From NCBI RefSeq assembly GCF_011761355.1, contig NZ_JAASRW010000004.1:1-51767 (forward strand): a DNA stretch of 51,767 nucleotides, given 5' to 3'. A program made the translations under genes and the position numbers. Numbering within the stretch: position 1 is the stretch's first letter; each line of letters starts with the position of its first letter. The stretch is from Paenibacillus lupini. Its GTDB lineage: Bacteria > Bacillota > Bacilli > Paenibacillales > Paenibacillaceae. The notes under the pieces were generated by a model. It was not told where the DNA came from. It saw only the letters and a list, made by a program, of their open reading frames with translations, and did no database searches. This document shows positions 7,664 to 16,685 of the stretch, one piece after another.

Positions 7664-8584
7664 ATGAAAACTTCATCTGGCTATTGGACAGCGGTTATTT
7701 TGGTCCTTATAGCTGCGGCTTGCTACGGAATTATGTCATCGGTTCTAAAGCTCGCTTATGAGAAAGCTTATACCTTTCAGCAAATTACAGTTCATCAAGT
7801 AGGGGCCGGTGCGATATTACTTTGGCTGCTGGTCCTGATAAGACCAGGAACATGGAGTAAGCTCGCTTTCAGTTGGAAGCACTGGGGGGCTTTAGCTTTT
7901 ACCGGTATTTTTGGACTAAGTATGACGACTGTCTTATATAATCAGACTTTGGAAAGACTCGATGCTTCTTTCTCAATTGTCTTGCTTTTTCAGTTCATGT
8001 GGATTACGATTTTGCTAGAAAGTTTGTGGAAACGTAAATGGCCCACGAAATGGCAATGGGCAGCGATTGTGATGGCGATGGCAGGGACGGTGCTCGCGGC
8101 CGGACTGTTTGAGAATAAGCTCACCGATATGGATTGGGCAGGTGTATGGTTTGGCCTTGGCTCTGCGGTAACTTATAGCTTATTCCTGCTCCTGACAGGC
8201 AGAGTGGCGCCGGGTTATGATCCCGTTTATAAATCTGCAATTATGATGTCATTTGGCTTTGTTGTTATTGCAAATATGTATGGATATAAGACGTTTGATG
8301 GCGGCCTTGAAGGAGAATGGGGCCTTATCGGATGGGGAATTGCGCTTGGACTAATCGGACAGGTTCTGCCGACGGTCTTTTTTACAGCCGGTATTCCGAG
8401 AATCGGAAGCGGGCTTGCGTCCATGCTTGGAGCGATGGAGCTGCCTTTCGCGGTCGTTGGTGCCTGGCTGATTCTAGGCGAACCGATATCGCTTGGCGGT
8501 ATTGCCGGCATCGTACTTATTCTAGGCGGTATTGTGCTTGCTGAGTATGGTTCACGCTTACGTCAGCCAACCATTCAAACGTAG
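7664..8584 (+). CDS. EamA-family (DMT superfamily) membrane transporter
   Basis: 306 residues from the ATG at 7664, about ten hydrophobic helices in two EamA repeats. Members export metabolites or drugs; the substrate cannot be deduced. An in-frame ATG at 7646 lies upstream, but the ribosome binding site GGAGG (7648-7652) overlaps it and is placed correctly for 7664, so 7664 is preferred. The C-terminal half carries the typical GEPISLGGIAGIVLILGGI ending of the family. No terminator separates it from the repeat element and sigW downstream. Confidence 0.88.
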   Translation: MKTSSGYWTAVILVLIAAACYGIMSSVLKLAYEKAYTFQQITVHQVGAGAILLWLLVLIRPGTWSKLAFSWKHWGALAFTGIFGLSMTTVLYNQTLERLDASFSIVLLFQFMWITILLESLWKRKWPTKWQWAAIVMAMAGTVLAAGLFENKLTDMDWAGVWFGLGSAVTYSLFLLLTGRVAPGYDPVYKSAIMMSFGFVVIANMYGYKTFDGGLEGEWGLIGWGIALGLIGQVLPTVFFTAGIPRIGSGLASMLGAMELPFAVVGAWLILGEPISLGGIAGIVLILGGIVLAEYGSRLRQPTIQT

Positions 8585-8588
8585 AACC

Positions 8589-8625
8589 ATGCTTACGAAG
8601 TAAGAATCACGAAAAGCACGTGACT
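8589..8625 (+). repeat. Two-hairpin leader element, truncated copy
   Basis: Starts ATGCTTACGAAGTAAGAAT like the four full copies, followed by a TCACG/CGTGA hairpin, but lacks the U-run and Shine-Dalgarno. It lies directly upstream of the full copy before sigW, as a tandem duplication with diverged 3' half. Confidence 0.7.
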
Positions 8626-8630
8626 GTACC

Positions 8631-8685
8631 ATGCTTACGAAGTAAGAATTATCACGAAAATCATGTGATAATTCTTTTTGGGAGG
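8631..8685 (+). promoter_or_regulatory. Two-hairpin leader element before sigW (repeat family copy)
   Basis: ATGCTTACGAAG head with a small TGCTT/AAGTA hairpin, then an 11-bp perfect stem AGAATTATCAC/GTGATAATTCT, then TTTTT running into the GGGAGG ribosome binding site of sigW. Related copies lie at 26927, 27913 and 30602. The hairpin-plus-U-run resembles a terminator placed directly against the Shine-Dalgarno. Confidence 0.75.
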
Positions 8686-8692
8686 ATGAATA

Positions 8693-9259
8693 GTGAATGT
8701 ATTGGAAGCCCGCCTAGCTCGATTAGCACTTAAAGGCGACCAGCGGGCATTTGCTGAGCTTGTAGGGCTGTATCAGGACAAGCTGTTCCATATGGCCTAC
8801 CGAATGTTATATAACCGCCAAGAGGCGGAGGACGTCGTTCAGGAAACTTTCCTGAGGGTCTATAAAAATCTGGAGCGATATGACGAATCGCTTAAATTCT
8901 CCACGTGGATTTACCGGATTGCAACAAACCTATGTATCGATCGGCTTAGGAAACGGAAGCCTTCGTACTCTCTTGATGCAGAATCAACAGATCATGAGGG
9001 GCTTGATGGCTACTCCATGATTCCAAGCGATAACCGTACGCCAGAGTCAGAGCTCTTACTTACAGAGACCCAGCGTATTATTCATGAATCGATTGACTCG
9101 CTGCCTCCGAAGTATAAGACGATTATGATGCTTCGATATATTCAGGAGATGTCTCTGCAGGAGATCAGCGATGTACTCGATATGCCGGTAACGACGATTA
9201 AGACTCGTGTTCACCGAGGCAGGGAGTTTTTACGAAAAAAACTGGAGCATAAGCTGTAG
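8693..9259 (+). CDS. sigW: ECF RNA polymerase sigma factor SigW
   Basis: 188 residues, the length of B. subtilis SigW (187). Region 2 (about 25-95) holds EAEDVVQETFLRVYKNL and FSTWIYRIATNLCIDRLRKRK. Region 4 (about 130-185) holds LPPKYKTIMMLRYIQEMSLQEIS and a TTIKTRVHRGREFL recognition helix. SigW directs the response to cell-envelope stress and membrane-active compounds. The start is GTG at 8693 with GGGAGG seven bases upstream. Identification rests on sequence style plus the order sigW-rsiW-cdaA-cdaR-glmM-glmS, the same as in B. subtilis. A structured repeat element occupies its 5' leader. Confidence 0.95.
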   Translation: MNVLEARLARLALKGDQRAFAELVGLYQDKLFHMAYRMLYNRQEAEDVVQETFLRVYKNLERYDESLKFSTWIYRIATNLCIDRLRKRKPSYSLDAESTDHEGLDGYSMIPSDNRTPESELLLTETQRIIHESIDSLPPKYKTIMMLRYIQEMSLQEISDVLDMPVTTIKTRVHRGREFLRKKLEHKL

Positions 9260-9278
9260 TTCAATTTTCACAAAAAAG

Positions 9279-9305
9279 TGAAACATCATGTGCGAGCTGT
9301 ACGTA
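9279..9305 (+). promoter_or_regulatory. Possible ECF-type (SigW-like) promoter before rsiW
   Basis: TGAAAC at 9279-9284, a 17-bp spacer, then CGTA at 9302-9305. The SigW consensus is TGAAAC with about 16 bp to CGTA. It lies between sigW and rsiW instead of upstream of sigW. TGAAA is also one arm of a TTTCAC/GTGAAA hairpin, so the match could be accidental. Confidence 0.4.
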
Positions 9306-9358
9306 CTCTATAAATGAGGAGAGCTTATGCGAGCAAACGAAAGAAAGGACTGGCTGCT

Positions 9359-9991
9359 ATGAATTGCAACGTCGCGGGTGTATGGATGCATGATTATTTA
9401 GACGGCGATCTGCCGCGTGAAGATGCACGAGAATTACAGACTCATTTGAGCTCATGTCCCGCTTGCCTAGCCCGCTTTGAACAGCTGGAGAAGACGGAAG
9501 CGATGATGCTGAGCACGTTAGAGCATACCGTTTCCATTCCCGATTATGATAAATCAGCTTTGACCAATCGTATTATGGCTGAGCTGCCTAAGCCGGCAAA
9601 ATCGAAAGAGCGTCGTGGCTTGCTGCGGTACATTTATAAGTATCCGGGCCTTACAGCTGCTGCTTTGTTCGTGCTTGTTATGCTTGGAAGCTTCACCTCG
9701 ATGTGGGATCAGGATTCAAAGCTGATTGTATCCGGTGAAGATCTGCAGCAGGTTGTCATTAACGGAAATACGGTCACGGTTCCTGAAGGTGCCCATGTGA
9801 AGGGTAATTTGGTTATTGAGAATGGAACTGCCGATGTGAAAGGTGAAGTGGATGGCAATGTAACGGTCATCGACGGCAATCTGAATCTTGCATCGACTGG
9901 TTACATTACAGGACAAAGCCGGACCATTGATCAGGCGCTAGACTGGTTCTGGTACAAAGTGACGGAAACGTTCAGCGGATTGGCTTCTTAG
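9359..9991 (+). CDS. rsiW: Anti-sigma-W factor RsiW with bactofilin-like extracytoplasmic segment
   Basis: 210 residues from the ATG at 9359. This start gives a zinc anti-sigma motif Cys3...His29-x3-Cys33-x2-Cys36 matching the B. subtilis RsiW layout, and GAAAGGA lies nine bases upstream; a longer reading from 9314 would add 15 unsupported residues. The cytoplasmic N-terminus (1-95) should hold SigW inactive, one membrane helix follows (about 97-113), and the C-terminal part is outside. In B. subtilis RsiW is cut stepwise by PrsW and RasP. The outer part here has alternating short beta-like repeats (KGNLVIENG, KGEVDGNVTVIDGNLNL) reminiscent of bactofilin-type polymer-forming domains. A terminator follows, separating it from cdaA. 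Confidence 0.9.
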   Translation: MNCNVAGVWMHDYLDGDLPREDARELQTHLSSCPACLARFEQLEKTEAMMLSTLEHTVSIPDYDKSALTNRIMAELPKPAKSKERRGLLRYIYKYPGLTAAALFVLVMLGSFTSMWDQDSKLIVSGEDLQQVVINGNTVTVPEGAHVKGNLVIENGTADVKGEVDGNVTVIDGNLNLASTGYITGQSRTIDQALDWFWYKVTETFSGLAS

Positions 9992-9995
9992 GACG

Positions 9996-10032
9996 AACTG
10001 CCTCTCTTGCAGAGAGGCAGTTATTTTTTTTT
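9996..10032 (+). terminator. Terminator after rsiW
   Basis: 11-bp perfect stem AACTGCCTCTC / GAGAGGCAGTT with a 5-nt loop and a nine-T tail. It implies that cdaA has its own promoter in 10033-10223, where I could not single out a convincing one. Confidence 0.92.
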
Positions 10033-10223
10033 CTGAAAAAAAGGGTTTCCAAGTGCAATTCTAGAAAACAATAAAGTTAAGACCAGATAAAGTGTAAACG
10101 GTGGAACCGTTATTATAAATAGCGGCATACGTTTCGCGGATGAAGTATAAGCACAGAATAGAAAGATCATATACATTCTTATATTTTAAAGATAATTGTC
10201 GTCGGCAGTTTGGGGGTTGATCT

Positions 10224-11069
10224 GTGAATTATTTCAATGATTTGACTTGGAATGGCTGGATTAAGGACATTATTGATATTGGCATTGTTAGCTATATCAT
10301 TTATAAATTGATTTTGCTCGTGCGTGGCACAAGGGCTGTTCAATTACTTAAGGGGATATTGGTCTTGGTCGGCACCTGGGCGATCAGCACCTGGTTTAAT
10401 CTCTATACGCTGAAGTGGCTGATGAATCAGATGTTCACATTTGGCGTCTTGGCGGTACTTATTATTTTCCAACCAGAGCTTCGTCGTGCGCTGGAGCAAT
10501 TGGGGCGCGGCAAGCTGTTTGCTCGTACCTCAACGCTGGAGCGCGATATTGTTGCCGAACAGATTGAAAGTGTCATGAAGGCTGTTCAGCATATGGCTCA
10601 GCGAAGCATCGGGGCATTGATCGTCTTTGAACGTACTACAGGAGTAACCGAGCTGATTGAATCCGGGATTCAGATGGAGTCACGGATTACGTCCGAGCTG
10701 ATCATGAACATTTTTACACCTAATACACCGCTGCATGACGGGGCGGTTATTATCCGGGGTAATCAGATTATGGCCGCTGGCTGTTATTTGCCGCTTTCGG
10801 AGAATCCATTTATCAGCAAAGAGCTTGGGACCCGTCACCGTGCTGCTATTGGGGTCAGCGAAGTTAGTGACGCTGTTGCTGTTATTGTATCGGAAGAAAC
10901 AGGACAAGTTTCCCTTGCTATTAACGGGATGATTGTTCGTGATATTAAGGAAGAATCGCTGATCTCCAAGCTGTTCGAAGAGCTGACGCCAAAACAGACG
11001 AGTAGTAAGGAGCGGGCAACCGTATCCTCGTTCTCGTTCTGGAAGCGGAAAGGAGGCCGCGATGGATAA
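10224..11069 (+). CDS. cdaA: Diadenylate cyclase CdaA (c-di-AMP synthase)
   Basis: 281 residues, B. subtilis CdaA 273. Three N-terminal membrane helices (about 15-80), then the DisA_N/DAC domain with the catalytic DGA motif (Asp172-Gly-Ala174 in LHDGAVII) and RHR (204-206 in GTRHRAAIG). It condenses two ATP to c-di-AMP, the essential messenger for potassium, osmotic and cell-wall homeostasis. GTG start with a GGGGG-type ribosome binding site about eight bases upstream. Its 3' end overlaps cdaR by 8 nt, so the two are translationally coupled. Confidence 0.97.
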   Translation: MNYFNDLTWNGWIKDIIDIGIVSYIIYKLILLVRGTRAVQLLKGILVLVGTWAISTWFNLYTLKWLMNQMFTFGVLAVLIIFQPELRRALEQLGRGKLFARTSTLERDIVAEQIESVMKAVQHMAQRSIGALIVFERTTGVTELIESGIQMESRITSELIMNIFTPNTPLHDGAVIIRGNQIMAAGCYLPLSENPFISKELGTRHRAAIGVSEVSDAVAVIVSEETGQVSLAINGMIVRDIKEESLISKLFEELTPKQTSSKERATVSSFSFWKRKGGRDG

Positions 11070-12519
11070 GTGGTTAAGTCATCCGACGATACTCAAGATC
11101 CTTTCTGTTGCGATTGCGCTGCTCTTATGGGCAATGGTGCATTTTGATCCGGAATCGACTCCGGCTACCGTGACCTCCTCTTTGAATACAAAAGTCATTG
11201 AGGCGGCCTCGGTTATTCCGACAAATCTAGATGAAACGAAATATGCACTTGTAAAAGTAGAGCCAACTGTCGTTCGGCTGGTCGTTGAAGGGCGGAAAGC
11301 AAGCCTGTTGACGCTGAATGAGGAGGATTATGTTGTACATGCAGACTTAAGCAATATTACAGCTGGTGAGCATGTGGTGCCGCTGACCTATGATTTGCCT
11401 AAAGGTATTACCCTTGTGGAAAGTTCGCCACGTTCCATTACGGTGGATATTGTAGAGATTGAGACGAAGACATTTGATCTTGGGGTCGCAACGGAAGGGA
11501 CACCTGCGAATGGTTATATTGCCGGTACTCCATCCGTGAAATCAGGTACAATCGTGAACATTACACTGCCGAAGGACGAGATGGCTCTTGTTGGAGCAGT
11601 TCGTACAACCGTTGATATCGAGGGTGCAGAAAAGTCAGTTGTGAACAAGAAAGCACAGGTTATTGTGTACGATACCGAAGGGGAAGCGATGGAGCATGCG
11701 ATTGTTCGTCCTTCCACAGTAGAAGTTGAGGTTCCAGTCACACCGCCGCTGAAGACAATGCCGTTGCAGCTTGGATTTACGGGAAGTCTGCCGGATGGTT
11801 TAAGTGTCAGCTCGGTGAAGGCGGATATCGATAAAGTCGCCGTGTACGGTGATCAGAATCTGCTGGATTCGATGGAAACCTACACGGGCGGCGTAACCAT
11901 CGACCTATCGAAGATTAAGGAATCCGGTACGGTGAAAGCGAAGGTTACAGCTGTCGGTGACGTGAAGATGGTAGAACCGTCTGAAATCAATGTAGAGGTT
12001 AAGGTAGTGGCTTCCCAGACGTTAACGCTTGACCGTACCGTTAAATTAAATGATCTGCCGGAAGGACTCACGGCGTCGTTCAAGGACCCTGGGGATAGTC
12101 ATGTATCGATAACGGTTCGTGGTGCGCCTAATATGCTTGCAGCTCTGCAGAACGACGATGTGAAGCTGTCAGCAGATTTGAGTGATGCCAAGGTTGGAAC
12201 GACAACCGTTCCGCTCCTTGTTAAACTGCCGCGATTTATTGATCTGGCAGAGGAAAAACCAACGATTAAGCTTGATATCACGGATAAGAATGCAGCAAGC
12301 GACAGCAACTCGGAGGGAGCCGGGGATATTCCGGCTGGCGGCCAGCCTACCGATTCAAATTCATCCGGTAATGCAACCGAACCTCCTCCTGATAAGAATA
12401 CAAATACGGGATCGGATGCAGGTAATGGTACTGGCTCAGGTACGGGAGCTGATTCCGGTTCTACTACCACTCCTGATTCAGATGAAGATCCCGCTGAGGA
12501 ACCAAGTACTACTCCATAA
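11062..12519 (+). CDS. cdaR: CdaA regulator CdaR (YbbR-domain protein)
   Basis: 485 residues, B. subtilis CdaR 483. An N-terminal membrane anchor (about 9-27) is followed by four YbbR beta-domains on the outside; the repeats start with motifs such as KVEPTVVRLVVEGR and SSVKADIDKVAVYGD. The last 75 residues are low-complexity Ser/Gly/Thr/Asp/Pro, perhaps wall-spanning. CdaR binds CdaA and adjusts its activity. The ATG lies inside the end of cdaA and AAAGGAGG precedes it at 11049-11056. Confidence 0.95.
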   Translation: MDKWLSHPTILKILSVAIALLLWAMVHFDPESTPATVTSSLNTKVIEAASVIPTNLDETKYALVKVEPTVVRLVVEGRKASLLTLNEEDYVVHADLSNITAGEHVVPLTYDLPKGITLVESSPRSITVDIVEIETKTFDLGVATEGTPANGYIAGTPSVKSGTIVNITLPKDEMALVGAVRTTVDIEGAEKSVVNKKAQVIVYDTEGEAMEHAIVRPSTVEVEVPVTPPLKTMPLQLGFTGSLPDGLSVSSVKADIDKVAVYGDQNLLDSMETYTGGVTIDLSKIKESGTVKAKVTAVGDVKMVEPSEINVEVKVVASQTLTLDRTVKLNDLPEGLTASFKDPGDSHVSITVRGAPNMLAALQNDDVKLSADLSDAKVGTTTVPLLVKLPRFIDLAEEKPTIKLDITDKNAASDSNSEGAGDIPAGGQPTDSNSSGNATEPPPDKNTNTGSDAGNGTGSGTGADSGSTTTPDSDEDPAEEPSTTP

Positions 12520-12646
12520 TGGAATGTATGAGTGGAAGCGGGAAAAGCGGTAGTTAAAAGTAGTTCAAAAGCGGCCTCAGATCGAGTAGGATTAGGAATA
12601 GGCCATTGCAGCAGCAGATTTAACGACAAAAGGGGCATGAGAAAAT

Positions 12647-13987
12647 ATGGGGAAATATTTTGGTACGGATGGCGTGCGCGGAGTAGCTAATCTAGAGCTG
12701 ACTCCGGAGCTTGCTTATAAAATCGGCCGTTGCGGCGGTTATGTCTTAACAGGCCAGGCGGATAAGCCGAAGGTAGTTATCGGTCTGGATACACGGATCT
12801 CGGGTCCGATGCTGGAGGCTGCGCTGATTGCTGGTCTTCTGTCGATTGGTGCGAGCGTTATTCGACTTGGTGTCGTATCGACTCCAGCAGTTGCTTATAT
12901 TACACGCGAATTAAAAGCAGATGCAGGTGTTATGATTTCTGCTTCCCATAATCCGGTTCAGGATAACGGCATTAAGTTCTTTGGCGGGGACGGCTTCAAG
13001 CTGTCTGATGAAACAGAGCTTGAGATCGAGCGTCTAATCGATGCTGAGGTCGATGAACTACCTCGTCCAATCGGCGGCGAAATCGGCACCGTAACGAATG
13101 ATGATAATGCGAAATATCGTTTCCTTGATTATTTGAAAACGACAATTAATGGTGATTTCAAGGGCCTTAAGATCGTACTCGACTGTGCACATGGCTCGGC
13201 ATATGAGCTGGCACCAAAAGTATTCCGGGAGCTTGGTGCGGAGATTATTACAGTTGGAGCGGAGCCGGACGGCCGCAACATTAATGCTGGCGTGGGCTCG
13301 ACGCATCCGGAATACTTGCGTGAGCAAGTACTGGCGCATGGTGCAGACCTGGGTCTTTCGTTCGATGGCGATGCTGACCGTCTGATTGCTATTGATGACA
13401 AAGGCGAGGAAGTCGATGGCGACTATATCCTTTGCATTTGCGGCGATGCAATGAAGCGGGCTGGCAAGCTCAAAAATGATACCGTTGTAACGACTGTAAT
13501 GGCGAACATCGGATTCTTCAAAGCAACGCAGCGTATTGGTCTGCAAACGGCTCAGACGGCTGTTGGAGACCGTTACGTAATGGAAGAAATGCGTAAGGGC
13601 GGATATAACCTTGGCGGCGAACAGTCCGGTCATGTTATTTTCCTCGATTACAATACAACAGGTGACGGTATTCTGACGGCTCTACAACTGGTTGATACGC
13701 TGGTAGCTTCGGGCCGCAAGCTGAGTGATCTGAAAAACCTGATGAGCAAATATCCGCAAGTGCTGGTGAACGTTCGTGTAGAGGATAAGAGCCTATATGC
13801 GGGTAATGAAGCTATCGTTAAAGCGGTTGAGGAAGTTGAGCAGGAGCTTGGCGATAACGGCCGTGTACTCGTTCGCCCGTCCGGAACCGAATCGCTGATC
13901 CGTGTTATGGCCGAGGGCCCAGAGAAAGACCAGATTGAGGATTATGTGGCTCGAATCGTTGATGTGGTGAAACAGCAATTAGGCTAA
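12647..13987 (+). CDS. glmM: Phosphoglucosamine mutase
   Basis: 446 residues, family length about 448. It converts glucosamine-6-phosphate to glucosamine-1-phosphate for UDP-GlcNAc and peptidoglycan synthesis. Visible: N-terminal GTDGVRG, the phosphoserine loop ISASHNP with active Ser100, the Mg-binding DGDADR (about 240-245) and the C-terminal phosphate-binding [16 protein letters not shown]. In B. subtilis GlmM binds and inhibits CdaA, which fits its place after cdaA-cdaR. A 127-base gap separates it from cdaR, and a strong terminator follows. Confidence 0.98.
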   Translation: MGKYFGTDGVRGVANLELTPELAYKIGRCGGYVLTGQADKPKVVIGLDTRISGPMLEAALIAGLLSIGASVIRLGVVSTPAVAYITRELKADAGVMISASHNPVQDNGIKFFGGDGFKLSDETELEIERLIDAEVDELPRPIGGEIGTVTNDDNAKYRFLDYLKTTINGDFKGLKIVLDCAHGSAYELAPKVFRELGAEIITVGAEPDGRNINAGVGSTHPEYLREQVLAHGADLGLSFDGDADRLIAIDDKGEEVDGDYILCICGDAMKRAGKLKNDTVVTTVMANIGFFKATQRIGLQTAQTAVGDRYVMEEMRKGGYNLGGEQSGHVIFLDYNTTGDGILTALQLVDTLVASGRKLSDLKNLMSKYPQVLVNVRVEDKSLYAGNEAIVKAVEEVEQELGDNGRVLVRPSGTESLIRVMAEGPEKDQIEDYVARIVDVVKQQLG

Positions 13988-14027
13988 AAGTTAGCGGGCT
14001 TAAGTCTACTGCCGACTAATTGCCGAC

Positions 14028-14069
14028 AAATACAAAAGTCTCCACGATTCCGTGGAGACTTTTGTATTT
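14028..14069. terminator. Strong terminator between glmM and glmS
   Basis: A perfect inverted repeat of at least 18 bp (arms 14029-14046 and 14051-14068, loop ATTC) with T-rich flanks. It separates glmS expression from the upstream operon. Confidence 0.9.
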
Positions 14070-14307
14070 GCGGCTAGGCGATTGAATATATAGGTAATGT
14101 AAGGGATTTTATTTGCTTCAAAAGTTGGGGCAAATGTATGGCCGGGCTTGGGCATTTCGGACGAGAAAGCGGATATTATTAGGAGAAATTACCGGAGTTG
14201 TTCGTCCTGCGCCTAAAGTTCAGGTTGCGAAACCAGTCGAAAGTGAATATGATAGAAAGTATGATTCCAGCAGGAAAGCGAGGATAGTGGTTGTAACTAG
14301 TAATATA

Positions 14308-14485
14308 AGCGCCAGAGCTTGCGTGATGATTTGCCTTATGGAGTTACGAGCATGAGGGATCATACGGGAAGCTGACGAGGTGAAGGTGTTCGAATTATTC
14401 GGCGGGGACCTTCCGGTTATCAAAGCCAACCGAAAGCCGATACGCAAAGGGATTGGGCGACCGATCTTACAAACGTACGGCAGGC
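14308..14485 (+). ncRNA. glmS ribozyme (glucosamine-6-phosphate-activated self-cleaving riboswitch)
   Basis: Core signatures in order: AGCGCCAGAGCTT at 14308-14320 (cleavage expected between A14308 and G14309), the pairing partner AAGCTGACGAGG at 14369-14380, then TTCGGCGGGG at 14399, and a P3-like arm GGTTATC...AACCGAAAGCC to about 14438. A P4-like region GGGCGACC...ACAAACGT follows; the 3' limit is approximate. It lies about 180 bases upstream of glmS. In this family glucosamine-6-phosphate is the cofactor for cleavage, which destabilises the glmS mRNA. The 238 bases before it (14070-14307) show no gene or clear promoter. Confidence 0.93.
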
Positions 14486-14664
14486 TGCACTTGTTGTTTT
14501 GATTTATTGCATTCATTCGAGGAATTAAACATGCTCCCGTATGTCTATGGTGCCGCCTGATAGGTTGGCACGGGCAGAGGGGTAATACGCCTGTGCCACA
14601 TATCGGCTGGCATCCGTATTCATAGTTGAGAGACAACTATCGATTAAACGGAGGTCTTTATTAT

Positions 14665-16497
14665 ATGTGTGGTATTGTAGGATATATTGGTAAACGTGAT
14701 TCTCAGGATATTTTGATCGAAGGGTTGAAGAAGCTGGAATACCGGGGTTATGACTCCGCTGGTATTGCGGTATTCACAACGAACGGACTGGAGATCAAGA
14801 AATCTAAAGGCCGTCTGGCTGTGCTTGAGGATAAACTGCGTGATGAGCCGCTGCAAGGTTCGGTTGGTATCGGTCATACACGTTGGGCAACTCATGGTAA
14901 GCCATCTGACGTTAACTCGCATCCTCATACAGATAACTCGGCGAAGTTCTCGGTCGTGCATAACGGCATTGTCGAAAACTACCTGGATCTGAAAGAGGAA
15001 TTAACGATTAAAGGCCATCGTTTTGTGTCGGAGACTGACACTGAAGTTATTTCGCACCTGGTTGCTGACGAATATGACGGCAACATTGTCGAAGCAGTAC
15101 AACGTGCTGTAAAACGTATGCGCGGCGCATTTGCGCTTGGCGTATTAACAGAATTCGAACCAGAGCGTCTGGTTGCAGTTCGTTTTGCAAGCCCGCTTGT
15201 TATTGGCGTTGGCGAAGGCGAGAACTTCATTGGTTCGGATATTCCGGCAATTTTGGAGCATACTCGAAATGTGTACATCTTGAACGACGGCGAAATGGCT
15301 GTATTGACACGTGATGGTGTCGAACTCATGACGACAGAGGGCGAATTTATTTCCAAGGAAATATACCATGTCGATTGGGATCTTGTGACAGCGGAGAAAG
15401 CCGGATTTGATCATTTTATGCTGAAAGAGATTCACGAGCAGCCAAAGGCATATCGTGATACAATGCTTGGCCGTATCGCGGATGACGGCAAGTCGGTTAA
15501 CCTGACTGAGCTTTCGATGACAGCTGAGTATGTGAAGTCGATTCGCAAAGTGCATATTGTTGCTTGTGGTACGGCTTACCATGCAGGTATGGTTGGTAAA
15601 ACCGTTATTGAATCGCTCGCACGCATTCCGGTTGAGACGGACGTAGCATCGGAATATCGTTACCGCTCGCCAATCATTACACCTGACACGCTGGTTATCG
15701 TTGTTAGCCAATCGGGCGAAACAGCAGATACGCTTGCAGCGCTTCGTGAAGCGAAACGCAATGGTGCTCGTGTTCTGGCAATCACTAACGTTGTAGGTAG
15801 CTCGGTTGCTCGTGAAGCGGATGATGTGCTCGTAACTTGGGCAGGTCCAGAAATCGCGGTAGCATCGACAAAAGCTTACACTTCGCAGTTGATTGCATTC
15901 TACCTGTTTGGTCTGCACCTTGCTGGCATTCTGGGTACGAAAGACGAAGCGACAGTAGCAGGCATTATCACAGCGCTAGGCGAGCTTCCTGAGCAAGTGG
16001 AGATCATCCTTGAGAATGCTCCAGTGCTGAAGCAAGTAGCTGAGTCGATCTCGCATCATAAAAACTTGTTCTTCATCGGCCGTGGTGTCGACTATGCAGT
16101 CGCACAAGAAGGCTCGCTGAAGCTGAAAGAAATCTCGTACATTCACTCCGAAGCGTATGCAGCAGGGGAGCTGAAGCACGGTACACTAGCTCTGATCGAG
16201 GAAGGTATTCCGGTTATTGCTTTGATAACCCAGGAAGAGCTGTATGAGAAAACACTGAGCAACATTAAAGAAGTAAAAGCCCGCGGCGCTCATGTACTGG
16301 GTATTATAAACGCAGGTAACGAAGTAGAAGTAGCTAAATCCGTTGACGAATTGTTCGCGATTCCGAAGACATTGCCACTTCTTTCACCAGCTCTGTCGGT
16401 TATCCCGCTGCAGCTGATCTCGTACTATGCATCGCTTGCACTTGAGCATGATGTTGATAAGCCTCGTAACCTTGCAAAATCGGTAACGGTCGAGTAA
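14665..16497 (+). CDS. glmS: Glutamine-fructose-6-phosphate aminotransferase (isomerising)
   Basis: 610 residues, family about 600. It makes glucosamine-6-phosphate from fructose-6-phosphate and glutamine, the first step to UDP-GlcNAc. Starting at 14665 gives MCGIVGYIG, whose Cys becomes the N-terminal nucleophile after Met removal; upstream extension is not possible for this enzyme class. GGAGG lies ten bases before. N-terminal glutaminase domain (1 to about 230) with GHTRWATHG, then two SIS sugar-isomerase domains (about 285-420 and 455-600) with CGTAYHAG and SQSGETADT, ending KPRNLAKSVTVE as in all GlmS. Regulated by the upstream ribozyme and followed by a terminator. Confidence 0.98.
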   Translation: MCGIVGYIGKRDSQDILIEGLKKLEYRGYDSAGIAVFTTNGLEIKKSKGRLAVLEDKLRDEPLQGSVGIGHTRWATHGKPSDVNSHPHTDNSAKFSVVHNGIVENYLDLKEELTIKGHRFVSETDTEVISHLVADEYDGNIVEAVQRAVKRMRGAFALGVLTEFEPERLVAVRFASPLVIGVGEGENFIGSDIPAILEHTRNVYILNDGEMAVLTRDGVELMTTEGEFISKEIYHVDWDLVTAEKAGFDHFMLKEIHEQPKAYRDTMLGRIADDGKSVNLTELSMTAEYVKSIRKVHIVACGTAYHAGMVGKTVIESLARIPVETDVASEYRYRSPIITPDTLVIVVSQSGETADTLAALREAKRNGARVLAITNVVGSSVAREADDVLVTWAGPEIAVASTKAYTSQLIAFYLFGLHLAGILGTKDEATVAGIITALGELPEQVEIILENAPVLKQVAESISHHKNLFFIGRGVDYAVAQEGSLKLKEISYIHSEAYAAGELKHGTLALIEEGIPVIALITQEELYEKTLSNIKEVKARGAHVLGIINAGNEVEVAKSVDELFAIPKTLPLLSPALSVIPLQLISYYASLALEHDVDKPRNLAKSVTVE

Positions 16498-16520
16498 GGA
16501 AAGAGCAATCATATATATTA

Positions 16521-16550
16521 AAGCTCGCTGTTGATCAGCGAGCTTTTTTT
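16521..16550 (+). terminator. glmS terminator
   Basis: 10-bp stem AAGCTCGCTG / CAGCGAGCTT, 5-nt loop and seven T residues. Confidence 0.93.
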
Positions 16551-16685
16551 ATTTTCATAAATGTAAATAAACTTTCACCATTCCTTCAATGAACAGCCAT
16601 ATGGCAGGCCAAACTAATCACATGATAAGGTGTATAATCAACCTAGTCACACTTTGAAGTAGTTGGCACGGAAGGGGTACAATTT

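Noticed and set aside
14113..14355. 80-residue open frame between glmM and glmS
   Set aside because: TTG start without ribosome binding site and overlap with the core of the glmS ribozyme; the RNA explains the conservation.
16633..16638. TATAAT as promoter of the cupredoxin gene
   Set aside because: Perfect -10 but no acceptable -35 at 16-18 bp and no extended -10 TGN; kept only as a remark.
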